A stretch of DNA of 64,000 bases from Streptomyces sp. NBC_00464 (GCF_036013915.1 NZ_CP107899.1:7654001-7718000); one strand, 5' to 3'; counted from the stretch's first letter, positions 14,830 through 23,644 are shown. Made by a program: numbers and translations. Notes: generated by a model not told the origin, from the letters alone.

Positions 14830-16872
14830 TCAGCAGGTGATGCGGAGGTCCGCCCAGTCGGCGTGGTCGGAGTCGACGCCGTCGCCCCCGTCGGTGACCA
14901 CCAGACGTACGACCTGCGCACCGCTGACATCCGCCGAGACGGACTGCGCCGCCATCGCGTTGGTCAGGACACCGGTGGACGCCGCCTTCGTGCCGTCCGA
15001 CCAGATCTCGAAGGCCACGCTTCCCTTGGCGCCCTTCTCGTCGTCGACCCCGACGTGGGCCGTCACGGTGCTGCACGCACCGCCCGCGTAGTACTCGACG
15101 GAGCTGTCCGCGTGGACGCCCAGGCCCTTCCCGTACACCTCGCCGCCGATGGTCAGCGGATTTCCGTCCCCGGCCGCGCTCTCACCGTTGCTGGTGTCCT
15201 TCTCGACCGGTCCGTAGCCGTTGGACGCGGAGAGCTGCGGCAGATCGCTCAGGTAGCCGCCGCCGGCCGGTGGCGCCACCACCACATGGGCCTGGAACGG
15301 CACGGAGGACCGCACCCGCTGCCCGGAGGGCGAGCGGTACTGCGCGGTGAGCGTCAGATCATAGGTACCGGTGGCCGTGCCGGCCGGGGCCGTCACACGC
15401 CAGCGCGTGGTCAGTGCCCTGCCCGTCGGCAGGGCAGCCGTCGAGGTCGCGGAATCGGCCCTGACCTGCCAGCCGGACGGCCCGGTGAGCGCGGCCGACA
15501 CCTTCACGGCGGGCGTCCGGCCCAGATCGGTGACCGTGGTCGTCAGCGGGGCCGTGCGGCCGGATTCGATCAACGGGCTTCCGTCCAGGGCCAGTTCCAC
15601 AGCCGGCGGATACGCCGCCCAGCCGCTTTCGGCGGCGACGCGGAGCAGCACGGTCCCATGGGCCGGGACGGTCGCGGAGAGATCGCCCGCCGTGTTGCGC
15701 GTGGTGTGCGCCCACAGGTCGCGCACGGTGTACGCGTCGGCCTGCGGAAGCCCGGCCGCCGCAGCCGTCGTCGAGATCCGCTGCGCACTCCCGGTCTCGT
15801 TGAACAGCGCCACCACCCGGCTGCCGTCCTGCATCTCCTTGCCGACGACCCAGCGCCCGCCGTCGGAGGAGAGCACGACACCCTGCTTGCCCAACGGGTC
15901 CTGGTCGACGGCGATGACCTCGTGGTTGGACAGGATCTGATACGTCTCGGGCGTCGCCGTGCGCAGATCGGAGCCGATGAGCAGGGGGGCGGCCATCACC
16001 GACCACATGGAGAAGTGGGTGCGGTACTCGGTGTCCGTCATCCCGCCGTTCCCGACCTCCAGCATGTCGGGGTCGTTCCAGTGGCCGGGGCCGGCTGCCG
16101 CGGCGAGCGGCAGGTTCTGCTTCATGATCGACAGCATGCTGCTCCAGCTGTCGTTGATGTCGCCGGTCGTGCGCCAGAGGTTGCCCAGATCGGCGGCCCA
16201 CTCCCAGGGCTTGTTCTCGCCCCATTCGCAAATGCTGTAGACGATGGGCCGGCCGGTGGCGGCCAGCGCGTCCCGCATGGTCGTATAGCGTTCTTTCGCG
16301 TCCACGCCCTGGTTGTTGCAGTTGTCGTACTTGAGGTAGTCGACGCCCCAGTCGGCGAACTGCTGCGCGTCGCTGTACTCGTGACCGAGCGCGCCGGGAA
16401 GCCCGACACTGTCGCAGGTCTTGGTGCCTGCGCTGGTGTATATGCCGAGCTTGAGACCCTTGGAGTGGACGTAGTCCGCGACGGCCTTGATCCCGTTCGG
16501 GAATCGCGCCGGATCGGCTTCCAGTTTGCCGTCCGCATTACGCTGCGGCTTCGCCCAGCAGTCGTCCAGGTTGACGAATTCGTAGCCCGCTTCCTTGAGT
16601 CCCTTCTCGACGAAGATATCGGCGATCCCCTTGACCATCGCCTCGTTGAACTCGGCCCGGCAATGGGTCGAGTTCCAGTTGTTGAAGCCCATGGGAGGGG
16701 TGAGCGCGAGACCGTTGTCGGCCCGTGCCGCCGACGCCGGCGACGGAGCAGGGGCCGGGGACTGGGCGGCGGCGGGAACAGTGACTCCCGCCGCGCACAG
16801 GAGACCTGTGGTCAGCGCTCCGATGACTCTGTGGCGGCTCGTGCGGGTTGTACGGCCTGGAAGATGACGCAT
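14830..16872 (-). CDS. secreted alpha-galactosidase (GH27) with NPCBM carbohydrate-binding domain
   Basis: A 680-residue exported enzyme. A twin-basic N-terminus and hydrophobic core (residues 10-37, ending PAAAQS) form the signal peptide. The GH27 domain starts at LTPPMGFNNWNS and carries the nucleophile D183 in YLKYDNC and the acid/base D238 in GDINDSW. A beta-sandwich and a linker-type NEW3-like region follow, and the C-terminus (about 540-680) is an NPCBM-type galactose-binding domain (YGKGLGVHADSS). It should hydrolyse terminal alpha-galactosides such as melibiose or galactomannan outside the cell. The ATG follows GGAGG by nine bases. The LacI regulator and ROK kinase nearby may belong to the same sugar system. 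Confidence 0.93.
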   Translation of the reverse strand: MRHLPGRTTRTSRHRVIGALTTGLLCAAGVTVPAAAQSPAPAPSPASAARADNGLALTPPMGFNNWNSTHCRAEFNEAMVKGIADIFVEKGLKEAGYEFVNLDDCWAKPQRNADGKLEADPARFPNGIKAVADYVHSKGLKLGIYTSAGTKTCDSVGLPGALGHEYSDAQQFADWGVDYLKYDNCNNQGVDAKERYTTMRDALAATGRPIVYSICEWGENKPWEWAADLGNLWRTTGDINDSWSSMLSIMKQNLPLAAAAGPGHWNDPDMLEVGNGGMTDTEYRTHFSMWSVMAAPLLIGSDLRTATPETYQILSNHEVIAVDQDPLGKQGVVLSSDGGRWVVGKEMQDGSRVVALFNETGSAQRISTTAAAAGLPQADAYTVRDLWAHTTRNTAGDLSATVPAHGTVLLRVAAESGWAAYPPAVELALDGSPLIESGRTAPLTTTVTDLGRTPAVKVSAALTGPSGWQVRADSATSTAALPTGRALTTRWRVTAPAGTATGTYDLTLTAQYRSPSGQRVRSSVPFQAHVVVAPPAGGGYLSDLPQLSASNGYGPVEKDTSNGESAAGDGNPLTIGGEVYGKGLGVHADSSVEYYAGGACSTVTAHVGVDDEKGAKGSVAFEIWSDGTKAASTGVLTNAMAAQSVSADVSGAQVVRLVVTDGGDGVDSDHADWADLRITC

Positions 16873-17339
16873 CGTTACGTTCCTCCGTACTCGTGCCGAA
16901 TCGATTGGCGGCATGTGCACGCCAAGACGAGCGATTACGTTAGAGCCTGTTGAACTATGTTGGAAGAGGGCGGTACCGGTTGTTCGATATCTCGCCAAAA
17001 CCCTTGACCAGTCGCTTGGTTGGGGGTGTGATCCAAGCGCGCGTTCGGTTGTGTTGGGTTGCTTCCCGGAGGGGCGGGGGTGGGGCGCACGCGTGCGACA
17101 GGTGGGATTTGCCCGACGGTGTCGCTGGACATCGGATGTCCCGGCGAACTCCGCTGCGTGGCGAGGTGGCCGGAACCGGCGCGGCCACGCTTCCCGCGCT
17201 GCTCGCCGGGCTGGGGTCCGTCAAGGGATGAGACGGCTCCGCCCGAGGGTGATCGTGGGATCACCCTCGGGCGGATCCGGGTGAGGGGCGCCTTCGCTCC
17301 GTCCGTCATGTGCCGACGGGGGCGGGGGCTGCTGCGAGC
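16873..17339. other. intergenic region upstream of the alpha-galactosidase
   Basis: The first 150 bases, next to the alpha-galactosidase start, are comparatively A/T-rich and contain candidate -10 boxes such as TAACGT on the reverse strand, so they probably hold its promoter. I found no copy of the GACAACGTTGTC operator here. The middle part has no convincing gene. The terminator of the reverse-strand thioesterase lies at 17239-17274. Confidence 0.4.
17239..17274 (-). terminator. thioesterase terminator hairpin
   Basis: CCGCCCGAGGGTGATC (17239-17254) pairs perfectly with GATCACCCTCGGGCGG (17259-17274), 16 bp with a four-base loop, about 65 bases beyond the thioesterase stop codon on the reverse strand. 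Confidence 0.75.
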
Positions 17340-17798
17340 TCACTCGGCGGGTCTGTTCACACGGATCAGTGTCTGCTGGCCGTTGGCGACAAGCTTTCGT
17401 CCGCCGTCGTCGCTGACGCCGAACACCTCCAGGAGGCACACGGTCAGGGTGCGTCCCGGCTTGAGGACGGTGCCGATCGCCTCAAGGTGGTCGCCGGAGG
17501 CGGGTGCGAGGAGGTTGATCTTGTACTCGACGGTGAGGACCTCGGAGTCCTCGGGGAGCAGGGTGAGTGCCGCGTAGCCGCCGGCGCTGTCCGCGATGGC
17601 GCTGGTGGCACCGGCGTGCACGTAGCCGTGCTGCTGTGTCACCTCGGGCCGGGCCGGCAGCTCGATGTGCACCCGGCCGGGTCCGATGTGGCTCAGGCGC
17701 GCGCCGAGATGGCTCATGAGGCCCTGGCGGCCGAAGCTGTCCTCGACGCGCCTGCGGATCTCGGGGCTTGCCTCTTCCCGCTGTGCCGGGTGTCCCAT
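17340..17798 (-). CDS. PaaI/hotdog-fold thioesterase
   Basis: A 152-residue hotdog-fold thioesterase. Family features are QHGYVHAGATSAIADSAGGYAAL (the central helix region with HG and the acidic D), YKINLLAPASGD and the C-terminal GQQTLIRV strand. It hydrolyses acyl-CoA thioesters in the cytoplasm, with aromatic or short acyl substrates most likely by analogy. The ATG at 17796-17798 is used because AAGGAG lies just before it; a frame five codons longer has no site. The LysE exporter gene ends 39 bases upstream on the same strand, so the two may form a unit. Confidence 0.87.
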   Translation of the reverse strand: MGHPAQREEASPEIRRRVEDSFGRQGLMSHLGARLSHIGPGRVHIELPARPEVTQQHGYVHAGATSAIADSAGGYAALTLLPEDSEVLTVEYKINLLAPASGDHLEAIGTVLKPGRTLTVCLLEVFGVSDDGGRKLVANGQQTLIRVNRPAE

Positions 17799-17837
17799 TG
17801 CTCTCCTTCGCATGTTGTACGGGGTGGGCCGGGCGCG

Positions 17838-18455
17838 TCAGCCGGCCAGGCGTTCCACCAGCAGGAACCCGCCGATGACGATCATCATGGCACCGGAGGT
17901 CCTGGTGACGGTCCGGGCGGCCGCGGGCCGGGTCCTGAGGACCGTGCGGGCCAGAACGCCCACGGTGAGGTAGACGAGAGCGCAGGCCGTCATGTGAAGC
18001 GTGCCGAGAAGGCCGGTCTGCGCGGCGACGGGCCAGCTGCCCGCCCTGTCGATGAACTGCGGGAACAGTGAGAAGTACAGCAGTAGCGCCTTGGGGTTCA
18101 GGCCGCTGATCCCGGCGCCTTTGAGGATGATCCGGCCGCGCGAGGAGGCCAGGGCGTCTTCGGAGGCGGTCGGTGCGCCCGGACCTCTCAGCATGCCCCG
18201 GCCGAGCCACATCAGGTAGCCGGCCCCGGCCACGGTGAGTGCGGTGAGTGCCGTGGGCGAACTCGCCACGATCACGGCCAGGCCCGCCACGGCGAGGAGC
18301 GTGTACCCCGCGTATCCGGCTATCAGCCCGGCGACCGCCGGAACGACCGACCGGCCCCCCAGTCCTGCCGAGATCGCGTAGGCCCAGTCCGCGCCCGGGG
18401 TGAGTACCAGCAGCAGATCGACTGCGAGGAAGGCTGCCAGCGTGGTCGTGTCCAT
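17838..18455 (-). CDS. LysE family amino-acid exporter
   Basis: A 205-residue membrane protein with six predicted helices and the LysE/RhtB signature region at the N-terminus (LTPGADWAYAISAGLGGRS, about residues 18-36) and SGLNPKALLLYFSLFPQF in the middle. It would export an amino acid or similar metabolite across the cytoplasmic membrane using proton motive force. The gene is divergent from an Lrp/AsnC regulator, the standard arrangement for LysE-type exporters under amino-acid control. A short inverted repeat (18465-18492) lies just upstream of its start. Confidence 0.9.
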   Translation of the reverse strand: MDTTTLAAFLAVDLLLVLTPGADWAYAISAGLGGRSVVPAVAGLIAGYAGYTLLAVAGLAVIVASSPTALTALTVAGAGYLMWLGRGMLRGPGAPTASEDALASSRGRIILKGAGISGLNPKALLLYFSLFPQFIDRAGSWPVAAQTGLLGTLHMTACALVYLTVGVLARTVLRTRPAAARTVTRTSGAMMIVIGGFLLVERLAG

Positions 18456-18464
18456 GGTGCTCGA

Positions 18465-18492
18465 TCCCTCTCGCGTTCTGATTCAAGAGGGA
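18465..18492. promoter_or_regulatory. inverted repeat between lysE-type and Lrp-type genes
   Basis: TCCCTCT (18465-18471) and AGAGGGA (18486-18492) form seven-base arms with a 14-base spacer immediately upstream of the LysE start. It could be an Lrp-type site; one arm also supplies the ribosome binding site, so the symmetry may be incidental. Confidence 0.3.
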
Positions 18493-18567
18493 AGATTAGG
18501 CGGGATATGCCCGAAAGTGTTTGCGTAATTGCTCGATACTCGGAGTGAATGGGGGAGAATATTTTCC

Positions 18568-19020
18568 ATGGATGCCATGGACCGGAAGATTCTTGCTGAG
18601 CTTCAGCTGGACGGCCGCCTTACGGTCACCGAGCTGGCCGCCCGCGTGCGGCTGAGTGTCTCGCCCTGCCACCGTCGCGTGCGCGACCTCGAACGCGAGG
18701 GCGCGATCCGCGGCTACCGCGCCGTCGTCGACCCGTCCGCCGTCGGCCTGAACTTCGAAGCCCTCGTCTTCGCCACCCTGCGCTGGGAGGACCGCGACAC
18801 CGTCACCGCGTTCGAAGAGGCCGTGACCGCCATTCCCCAGGTCATCCAGGCGCAGCGCCTCTTCGGCGAACCCGACTACCTCCTGCGCGTCGCCACCACG
18901 GACCTGGGCGCCTACCAGCAGTTGTACGACCAGGAGCTCGCCCGGCTGCCCGGGGTTCAGCGCCTGAACTCCACCCTCGTCATGAAGAACGTCATCGACG
19001 ACCGCCCGCTTCCTGAGTAG
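18568..19020 (+). CDS. Lrp/AsnC family transcriptional regulator
   Basis: A 150-residue feast/famine regulator. The N-terminal helix-turn-helix is DRKILAELQLDGRLTVTELAARVRLSVSPCHRRVRDLE, followed by the RAM ligand domain (NFEALVFATLRWEDRDTV, then GEPDYLLRVATTD). The ATG at 18568 lies ten bases after GGGGGAG. It is divergent from the LysE exporter and most likely activates or represses it in response to an amino acid, as is known for LysG/Lrp pairs. The gene stands alone; the downstream hypotheticals begin 80 bases later. Confidence 0.92.
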   Translation: MDAMDRKILAELQLDGRLTVTELAARVRLSVSPCHRRVRDLEREGAIRGYRAVVDPSAVGLNFEALVFATLRWEDRDTVTAFEEAVTAIPQVIQAQRLFGEPDYLLRVATTDLGAYQQLYDQELARLPGVQRLNSTLVMKNVIDDRPLPE

Positions 19021-19100
19021 GCGCCTGCTCCACAGAGCTGTGCCGTCGGCAGCCGGTCCACTGGGGGTGCCCCGCGGCAAGGAAACAGGACGCGTGCCCG

Positions 19101-19409
19101 ATGGCCGAGGAGATTGTCAGTGGCGGGTGCGATCCTGCCTGCATGGACGAGATCATGCGGCGCCGGGTGTACGGCGCCGATCACGACGACCCCGACCCGG
19201 GGCCCCGGCCGGGGCGTGTCTACCGGGAGCTGGTGGGCGGCCCACTCGACGGGCTATTGCTGGACGTGACCGGCTGGACGGAGGTGGCGCTGGCGGACGG
19301 CTCCGCCCTGATCACCGAGATCGGCGCCTATGGGGCGGGCGGCAGGGCCGAGTACGGGCCGCGGGCGGAGGATTCAAACAAGTGGGATTGGCGGGGAGAC
19401 ACGCCTTAG
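19101..19409 (+). CDS. conserved hypothetical protein (102 aa)
   Basis: A 102-residue acidic protein with MRRRVYGADHDDPDPGPRPGR, then VYRELVGGPLDGLLLDVTGWTE and ALITEIGAYGAGGRAEY. There is no signal peptide, membrane segment or known motif. Third-position GC is high and the frame has a weak AGGA ten bases before the ATG, so it is likely a real gene. It ends nine bases before the next gene and probably shares a transcript with it. I do not recognise a family. Confidence 0.6.
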   Translation: MAEEIVSGGCDPACMDEIMRRRVYGADHDDPDPGPRPGRVYRELVGGPLDGLLLDVTGWTEVALADGSALITEIGAYGAGGRAEYGPRAEDSNKWDWRGDTP

Positions 19410-19418
19410 CATCCCGGG

Positions 19419-19841
19419 ATGGCCCGCAGCGAGAAGAAGTCCCGCCGCCTTGTCGTCGACGACACCACCTTCCTCTGGAAGGTCGGTCACCGGCACGAGA
19501 GGGACGACGGTCCTGCTCGCAACTGCCGTGAGGTACTGACCCTCCGTCCACTGGACGGCCGTGGCCGGCTGGAGATCGTCTTTCGGGGAGGGCCGGGCCG
19601 GATGGTGCCCGACGGCTGGCTGCACTCCGGCGGGGTGGAATCAGCGGACGCCTACCTCAACCTGAACAAGCCGGGCAGCGTCCGTGCGCTGCTCGACGAG
19701 GCGCTGGCCGCCCACGGCTGGGACACCGATGACGCCGTGCCCCGGACGATCGACGGCTGGCCCCTTTTCGACGCGGTGTCCGCCCGCCGGACCGAGGCCG
19801 AAGCGGAACTTGCGCAGGGAGGCACCGACCGGCCGGACTGA
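19419..19841 (+). CDS. conserved hypothetical protein (140 aa)
   Basis: A 140-residue protein with a basic start (MARSEKKSRRLVVDDTTFLWKVGHRH), a beta-rich middle (CREVLTLRPLDGRGRLEIVFRGG) and a helical C-terminus (VRALLDEALAAHGWDTDDAVPRTIDGWPLFDAV). It is similar in style to Streptomyces proteins annotated only as hypothetical. No catalytic motif, signal peptide or membrane helix is visible. It follows the 102-residue hypothetical by nine bases, consistent with a two-gene unit, and a hairpin at 19843-19881 follows at once. Confidence 0.65.
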   Translation: MARSEKKSRRLVVDDTTFLWKVGHRHERDDGPARNCREVLTLRPLDGRGRLEIVFRGGPGRMVPDGWLHSGGVESADAYLNLNKPGSVRALLDEALAAHGWDTDDAVPRTIDGWPLFDAVSARRTEAEAELAQGGTDRPD

Positions 19842-19842
19842 C

Positions 19843-19881
19843 CTGAGGGGCGGCGGTTCGCTCCGCGCCGCCTCGCCTCAG
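19843..19881. terminator. hairpin between convergent hypotheticals
   Basis: CTGAGG-GGCGGCG and CGCCGCC-TCG-CCTCAG form an imperfect stem of about 13 bp with a small bulge. It starts within a few bases of the stop codon of the forward hypothetical and includes the stop of the reverse one. Confidence 0.5.
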
Positions 19882-20105
19882 CGGCCCCGCTCCGAGGCCT
19901 GCTGCGGTACGACCACCAGGAACGCGTCCTGTTCCAGGTCCATCACGACCTCCGCCGCGACGCCCTCCCCGCGGCGTGCCGCCGCGAACTCCTCCGCGGG
20001 CCAGCTTCCCCGCGGGCCCCCTGCGGGAAACTGTTCAAGTACGGTGCGACGCACGGTCCACCCCTGTCGTTCGTTCTGCTGCACGCTCCAACGACGTCCC
20101 GCCAT
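19878..20105 (-). CDS. small conserved hypothetical protein (75 aa)
   Basis: Taken from ATG 20103-20105, the product is 75 residues: MAGRRWSVQQNERQGWTVRR, then RGSWPAEEFAAARRGEGVAAEVVMDLEQDAFLVVV and a short polar tail. The composition and third-position bias look coding, and the EVVMDLEQDAFLVV segment looks like a beta strand pair, but no domain is recognised. No clear ribosome binding site is visible and the frame continues upstream, so the start is uncertain. Confidence 0.45.
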   Translation of the reverse strand: MAGRRWSVQQNERQGWTVRRTVLEQFPAGGPRGSWPAEEFAAARRGEGVAAEVVMDLEQDAFLVVVPQQASERGR

Positions 20106-20268
20106 CACCGTTACGGCCGGATGCCGCTGGGACGGGCACCGCTCCCCGTCCCGGAAGACCTGCCGACCGCAGGGCACGGTTGCGTTCGCGCGACGGCATC
20201 GCCACAGTCGTGTTTTCGCGGCAGGGTGTTGCGGGCAAGCCACTGGGGGCTACGGAAGAGGGGGAACC

Positions 20269-21306
20269 GTGATCGTCTGGATCAACGGTGCGTTCGGCGC
20301 GGGCAAGACCAGCGCCGCGCGTGAACTGATCGATCTGATCCCGAACAGCACCTTCTACGATCCGGAACTGACCGGCACGGGGCTGGGATCCCTGCTGCCA
20401 CAGAAGAAATTTGCCGAGGTGACCGACTTTCAGGACCTGCCGATCTGGCGGCGTCTCGTGGTGGACACCGCGGCAGCGCTGCTTGCCGAGATGGGCGGGG
20501 TGCTGGTGGTGCCGATGACGCTGCTGCGACAGGAGTATCGCGACGAGATATTCGGAGGACTCGCCTCCAGACGCATCGCGGTGCGTCATGTACTGCTCTC
20601 ACCTGAGGAAACGATCCTGCGTCAACGGATCGCCCACCGGGCGGAGTTTCCCGACGATTCGGAGAAGGCCGACGGGTCCGGTCAGTGGGCCCACGACCGC
20701 ATCGAGCCCTACCGTTCGGCGCTCGACTGGATCAATCGGGACGCGCACGCCATCGACAACAGCGCACTCACACCCCGCGAGACGGCCGAACTCATCGCCG
20801 AGGCCGTGCGCACCGGGGCGGCCCCGGCCTGCGAGATCGTGCAGACACCCGACCCCACGGCCGAGACCGTCGCGGCCGGCGTGCTGCTCTTCGACGAACA
20901 CGACCGGGTGCTGCTCGTCGACCCCACGTACAAGCCCGGCTGGGAGTTTCCCGGAGGTGTCGTGGAGGCGGGTGAAGCGCCGGCGCAGGCCGGGATCAGG
21001 GAGGTGGCCGAAGAGATAGGGATACACCTCGAACGGGTGCCCAGACTCCTCGTCGTCGACTGGGAGGCGCCGCAGCCCCCCGGATACGGAGGGCTGCGGC
21101 TCCTCTTCGACGGCGGGACGCTGCCGGGCGCGGACGCCGAACGGCTGCTGCTGCCCGGCTCGGAGCTGCGTGGCTGGCGGTTCGTCACGGAGGAGGAGGC
21201 GGCCACCATGCTGCCTCCCACCCGGTACGAACGGCTGCGCTGGGCGCTGCGCGCCCGCGAGCGCTCAGCCGTGCTCAACCTGGAGGCGGGAGTCCCGGTC
21301 GGCTGA
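20269..21306 (+). CDS. P-loop kinase-like / Nudix hydrolase fusion protein
   Basis: A 345-residue two-domain protein. Residues 1-190 are a P-loop NTPase of the small-kinase type: VIVWINGAFGAGKTS (Walker A lysine K13), then a DPELTG segment and HVLLSPEETILRQRI. Residues about 200-340 are a Nudix domain with GGVVEAGEAPAQAGIREVAEEIGI as the Nudix box. The GTG start at 20269 follows GAGGGGGAACC. Phosphorylation and pyrophosphate hydrolysis of small nucleotide-like substrates are the likely activities, but the pairing does not reveal the substrate. The 3' end overlaps the convergent metallo-beta-lactamase gene by 42 bases. Confidence 0.85.
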   Translation: MIVWINGAFGAGKTSAARELIDLIPNSTFYDPELTGTGLGSLLPQKKFAEVTDFQDLPIWRRLVVDTAAALLAEMGGVLVVPMTLLRQEYRDEIFGGLASRRIAVRHVLLSPEETILRQRIAHRAEFPDDSEKADGSGQWAHDRIEPYRSALDWINRDAHAIDNSALTPRETAELIAEAVRTGAAPACEIVQTPDPTAETVAAGVLLFDEHDRVLLVDPTYKPGWEFPGGVVEAGEAPAQAGIREVAEEIGIHLERVPRLLVVDWEAPQPPGYGGLRLLFDGGTLPGADAERLLLPGSELRGWRFVTEEEAATMLPPTRYERLRWALRARERSAVLNLEAGVPVG

Positions 21307-21975
21307 GGCACGCATGACCGCGACCGCGTCGACGGTGAGGGGATCGCCGTGGCCGAAGCAGACCGTGGCCGCCTCCAGTGCGGCCAGCCGCCGGAACGAG
21401 GCCACGGCCTGCTCGCGGTCGATGTTGAACACCCCCAGCATCACGCGCCCGGCCTCGGCGACACAATCACCCGTGAACAGCACCCCGTGCCGGGGCAGAT
21501 GGACACCGATGGCTCCCGGGGTGTGGCCGGGGGAGTGGACCACCCGCGCCCCGCCGCCGAACGGCAGCACAGCGCCGTCGGACAGCTCGGTGTCGACCCG
21601 GGTCGGCGGAGCCTCGGGCAGGGTCAGCCCGTGCGCGTACAGCGGGCGCTCCCAGTCGAGCAGCACCGGATCGCCGATCTCCTCCTTGCCGCGGATCACC
21701 GGAGCGTCGAGCCGGTGCGCCAGGATCTCGGCGCCATGACGGTCGGCCAGCTCCTGGGCCGCGCCGTAGTGGTCGCGATGCCCGTGGGTGATGACGATCC
21801 GGGCGATTCGGGCGGGGTCGAGACCGAGGCCGCGCACCGCGTCCTCGATGGCGGGCGCCGCGTTCGCATCGCCCGCGTCGATCAGAGTCAGCTCCGTCCC
21901 GTCGCGCCACAGGTAGGCCTGGCCGATCGGGAAGCGCAACATGTGCAGCTGGGGAAGCACCTCGACGAGTTCCAT
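21265..21975 (-). CDS. metallo-beta-lactamase fold hydrolase
   Basis: A 236-residue MBL-fold protein with the zinc motif THGHRDH (H64, H66, D68, H69), then HSPGHTPGAIG and LFTGDCV, the second and third metal-ligand motifs. The fold covers glyoxalase II-like thioesterases, lactonases and others, so only hydrolysis of an ester, thioester or lactone can be inferred. There is no signal peptide. The gene converges on the kinase/Nudix fusion and overlaps it by 42 bases at the 3' ends. Confidence 0.88.
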   Translation of the reverse strand: MELVEVLPQLHMLRFPIGQAYLWRDGTELTLIDAGDANAAPAIEDAVRGLGLDPARIARIVITHGHRDHYGAAQELADRHGAEILAHRLDAPVIRGKEEIGDPVLLDWERPLYAHGLTLPEAPPTRVDTELSDGAVLPFGGGARVVHSPGHTPGAIGVHLPRHGVLFTGDCVAEAGRVMLGVFNIDREQAVASFRRLAALEAATVCFGHGDPLTVDAVAVMRASADRDSRLQVEHG

Positions 21976-22047
21976 GCCACGAACGTACGGGGGTGCAGGC
22001 GTTCACCGCCCGGATCTACGCTCTGGGCGAGCTTCGCTCTGCGCGTA

Positions 22048-22088
22048 GCGGCCGGCCGGAACGGAGCGATTGAGTTCCGGTCGGCCGC
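22048..22088 (-). terminator. dipeptidase terminator hairpin
   Basis: GCGGCCGGCCGGAAC (22048-22062) and GTTCCGGTCGGCCGC (22074-22088) form a 15-bp stem with one G-T pair and an 11-base loop, nine bases beyond the stop codon of the reverse-strand dipeptidase. Confidence 0.7.
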
Positions 22089-22096
22089 CGGGCTGT

Positions 22097-23461
22097 TCAG
22101 GCCTTCTTGGAGGCGGCGTAGTTCTGCAGGAACAGCGCCTCGGTCACCGAAAGGCGCTCCAGCTCCTCCGGGGACACACTCTCGTTCACCGCGTGGATCT
22201 GCGCCTCGGGCTCGCTCAGCCCGATCAGCAGGATCTCCGCCTCCGGATACAGCTGGGACAGCGCGTTGCAGAGCGGGATCGAGCCGCCCATGCCCGAGGA
22301 CTGCATCTCCTGGCCGGGGTACGCGATCCGCATGGCGTCCGCCATCGCGGTGTACGCCGGGCTCGTGATGTCGGCGCGGAACGGCTGCCCCTGACCGACC
22401 TGCTCGACCGAGACGCGCGCCCCCCACGGGGCGTGTGCCTGCAGGTGTGCGGTCAGCAGCTTCGCCGCCTCCTCGGCGTCCTGCCCCGGCGGCACCCGCA
22501 GGCTGATCTGTGCCCGTGCGCTCGCCTGGATCGAGGGCATCGCGCCCACCACCGCGGGGCAGTCGATCCCGACGACCGTGACGGCGGGCCGCGCCCAGAT
22601 CCGGTCGGCGACGGTACCCCCGCCGATCAGGCCCACTCCGTCGAGGACCTTGGCATCCTTGCGGAACTCCTCCTCCGGGTACTGCAGACCGTCCCACTCC
22701 GTGTCCGCCGTGAGCCCGTCGACGGTCGTCGTACCGTCCTCGGCACGCAGCGACGCGAGCAGCTGGATCATCGCCGCCAGGGCATCGGGCGCGGCGCCGC
22801 CGAACTGACCGGAGTGCAGGTTCCCCTCGAGAGTGTCGAGCTGCACCCGCAGCATCGTCATCCCGCGCAGCGTCGAGGTGACGGTCGGCAGACCGGCCCG
22901 GAAGTTACCGGTGTCACCGATCACCACGGTGTCCGCGGCCAGCAACTCGGGGTGCGCCTGCGCGTACTGCTCCAGCCCCCCGGTGCCCTGCTCCTCCGAG
23001 CCCTCCGCGATCACCTTGACCGAGACCGGGACCCCGCCGTTCGCCTTGAGGGCGCGCAGCGCGAGGAGGTGCATGATGAAACCGCCCTTGCAGTCGGCCG
23101 CGCCCCGGCCGAACCAGCGGCCGTCACGCTCCGTCAGCTCGAACGGCGGGGAGATCCAGGCGGACTCGTCGAGCGGCGGCTGCACGTCGTAGTGCGCGTA
23201 GAGCAGCACGGTGGGCGCTCCGGCCGGGCCGGGCAGGAAGCCGTAGACGGACTGGGTACCGTCCGGGGTGTCGAGCAGGGCGACATCCTGGAATCCCTCG
23301 GCGCGCAGCGCGTCGGCGACCCACGCGGCGGCCGCCTCGCACTCGCTCTTGGGGAACACCGCGGTATCCGCCACCGACTGGAAAGCCACCAGCTCGGTCA
23401 GCTCCGCCTTGGCGCGGGGCATCAGCGAGGCGACGGTCTCGGAAATCGGATGGGCGGTCAT
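22097..23461 (-). CDS. M20 family dipeptidase
   Basis: A 454-residue co-catalytic zinc peptidase of family M20. Ordered motifs are LLYAHYDVQPP (metal His and catalytic Asp), GRGAADCKGG (bridging Asp), EGSEEQGTGG (catalytic Glu) and VIGDTGNF, with the dimerisation domain inserted after residue 200 (LEGNLHSGQFGG). It should cleave dipeptides or N-acyl amino acids in the cytoplasm. The ATG at 23459-23461 follows AGGAG by eight bases. It is divergent from the FAD-dependent reductase, and a strong hairpin terminates it. Confidence 0.92.
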   Translation of the reverse strand: MTAHPISETVASLMPRAKAELTELVAFQSVADTAVFPKSECEAAAAWVADALRAEGFQDVALLDTPDGTQSVYGFLPGPAGAPTVLLYAHYDVQPPLDESAWISPPFELTERDGRWFGRGAADCKGGFIMHLLALRALKANGGVPVSVKVIAEGSEEQGTGGLEQYAQAHPELLAADTVVIGDTGNFRAGLPTVTSTLRGMTMLRVQLDTLEGNLHSGQFGGAAPDALAAMIQLLASLRAEDGTTTVDGLTADTEWDGLQYPEEEFRKDAKVLDGVGLIGGGTVADRIWARPAVTVVGIDCPAVVGAMPSIQASARAQISLRVPPGQDAEEAAKLLTAHLQAHAPWGARVSVEQVGQGQPFRADITSPAYTAMADAMRIAYPGQEMQSSGMGGSIPLCNALSQLYPEAEILLIGLSEPEAQIHAVNESVSPEELERLSVTEALFLQNYAASKKA

Positions 23462-23644
23462 GGGCACGCTCCTGGTAGGTGCGACGTTATGTGTACGTAT
23501 CCGGGTACGGGAACGCCAGGAGTGCGGCGTTGCAGGTACGACGGAGGTCCGGCCGATCCTCCCACAGCAGGGTCCGGCCGCAACGCGCCGTAGGATGCCG
23601 GGAGCAGCTTGGGCCACTGGTCGGATCGGGAGCAGAAGCACATC

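Noticed and set aside
14782..16953. A 700-codon forward frame antisense to the alpha-galactosidase
   Set aside because: The real gene on the reverse strand has full GH27 motifs and a signal peptide; the antisense frame is a consequence of high GC at third positions.
16950..17231. Forward frame ending AGTGAATLPALLAGLGSVKG, which looks like a protein C-terminus
   Set aside because: The upstream part has no domain, start site or consistent codon bias; possibly a tiny remnant but not supportable.
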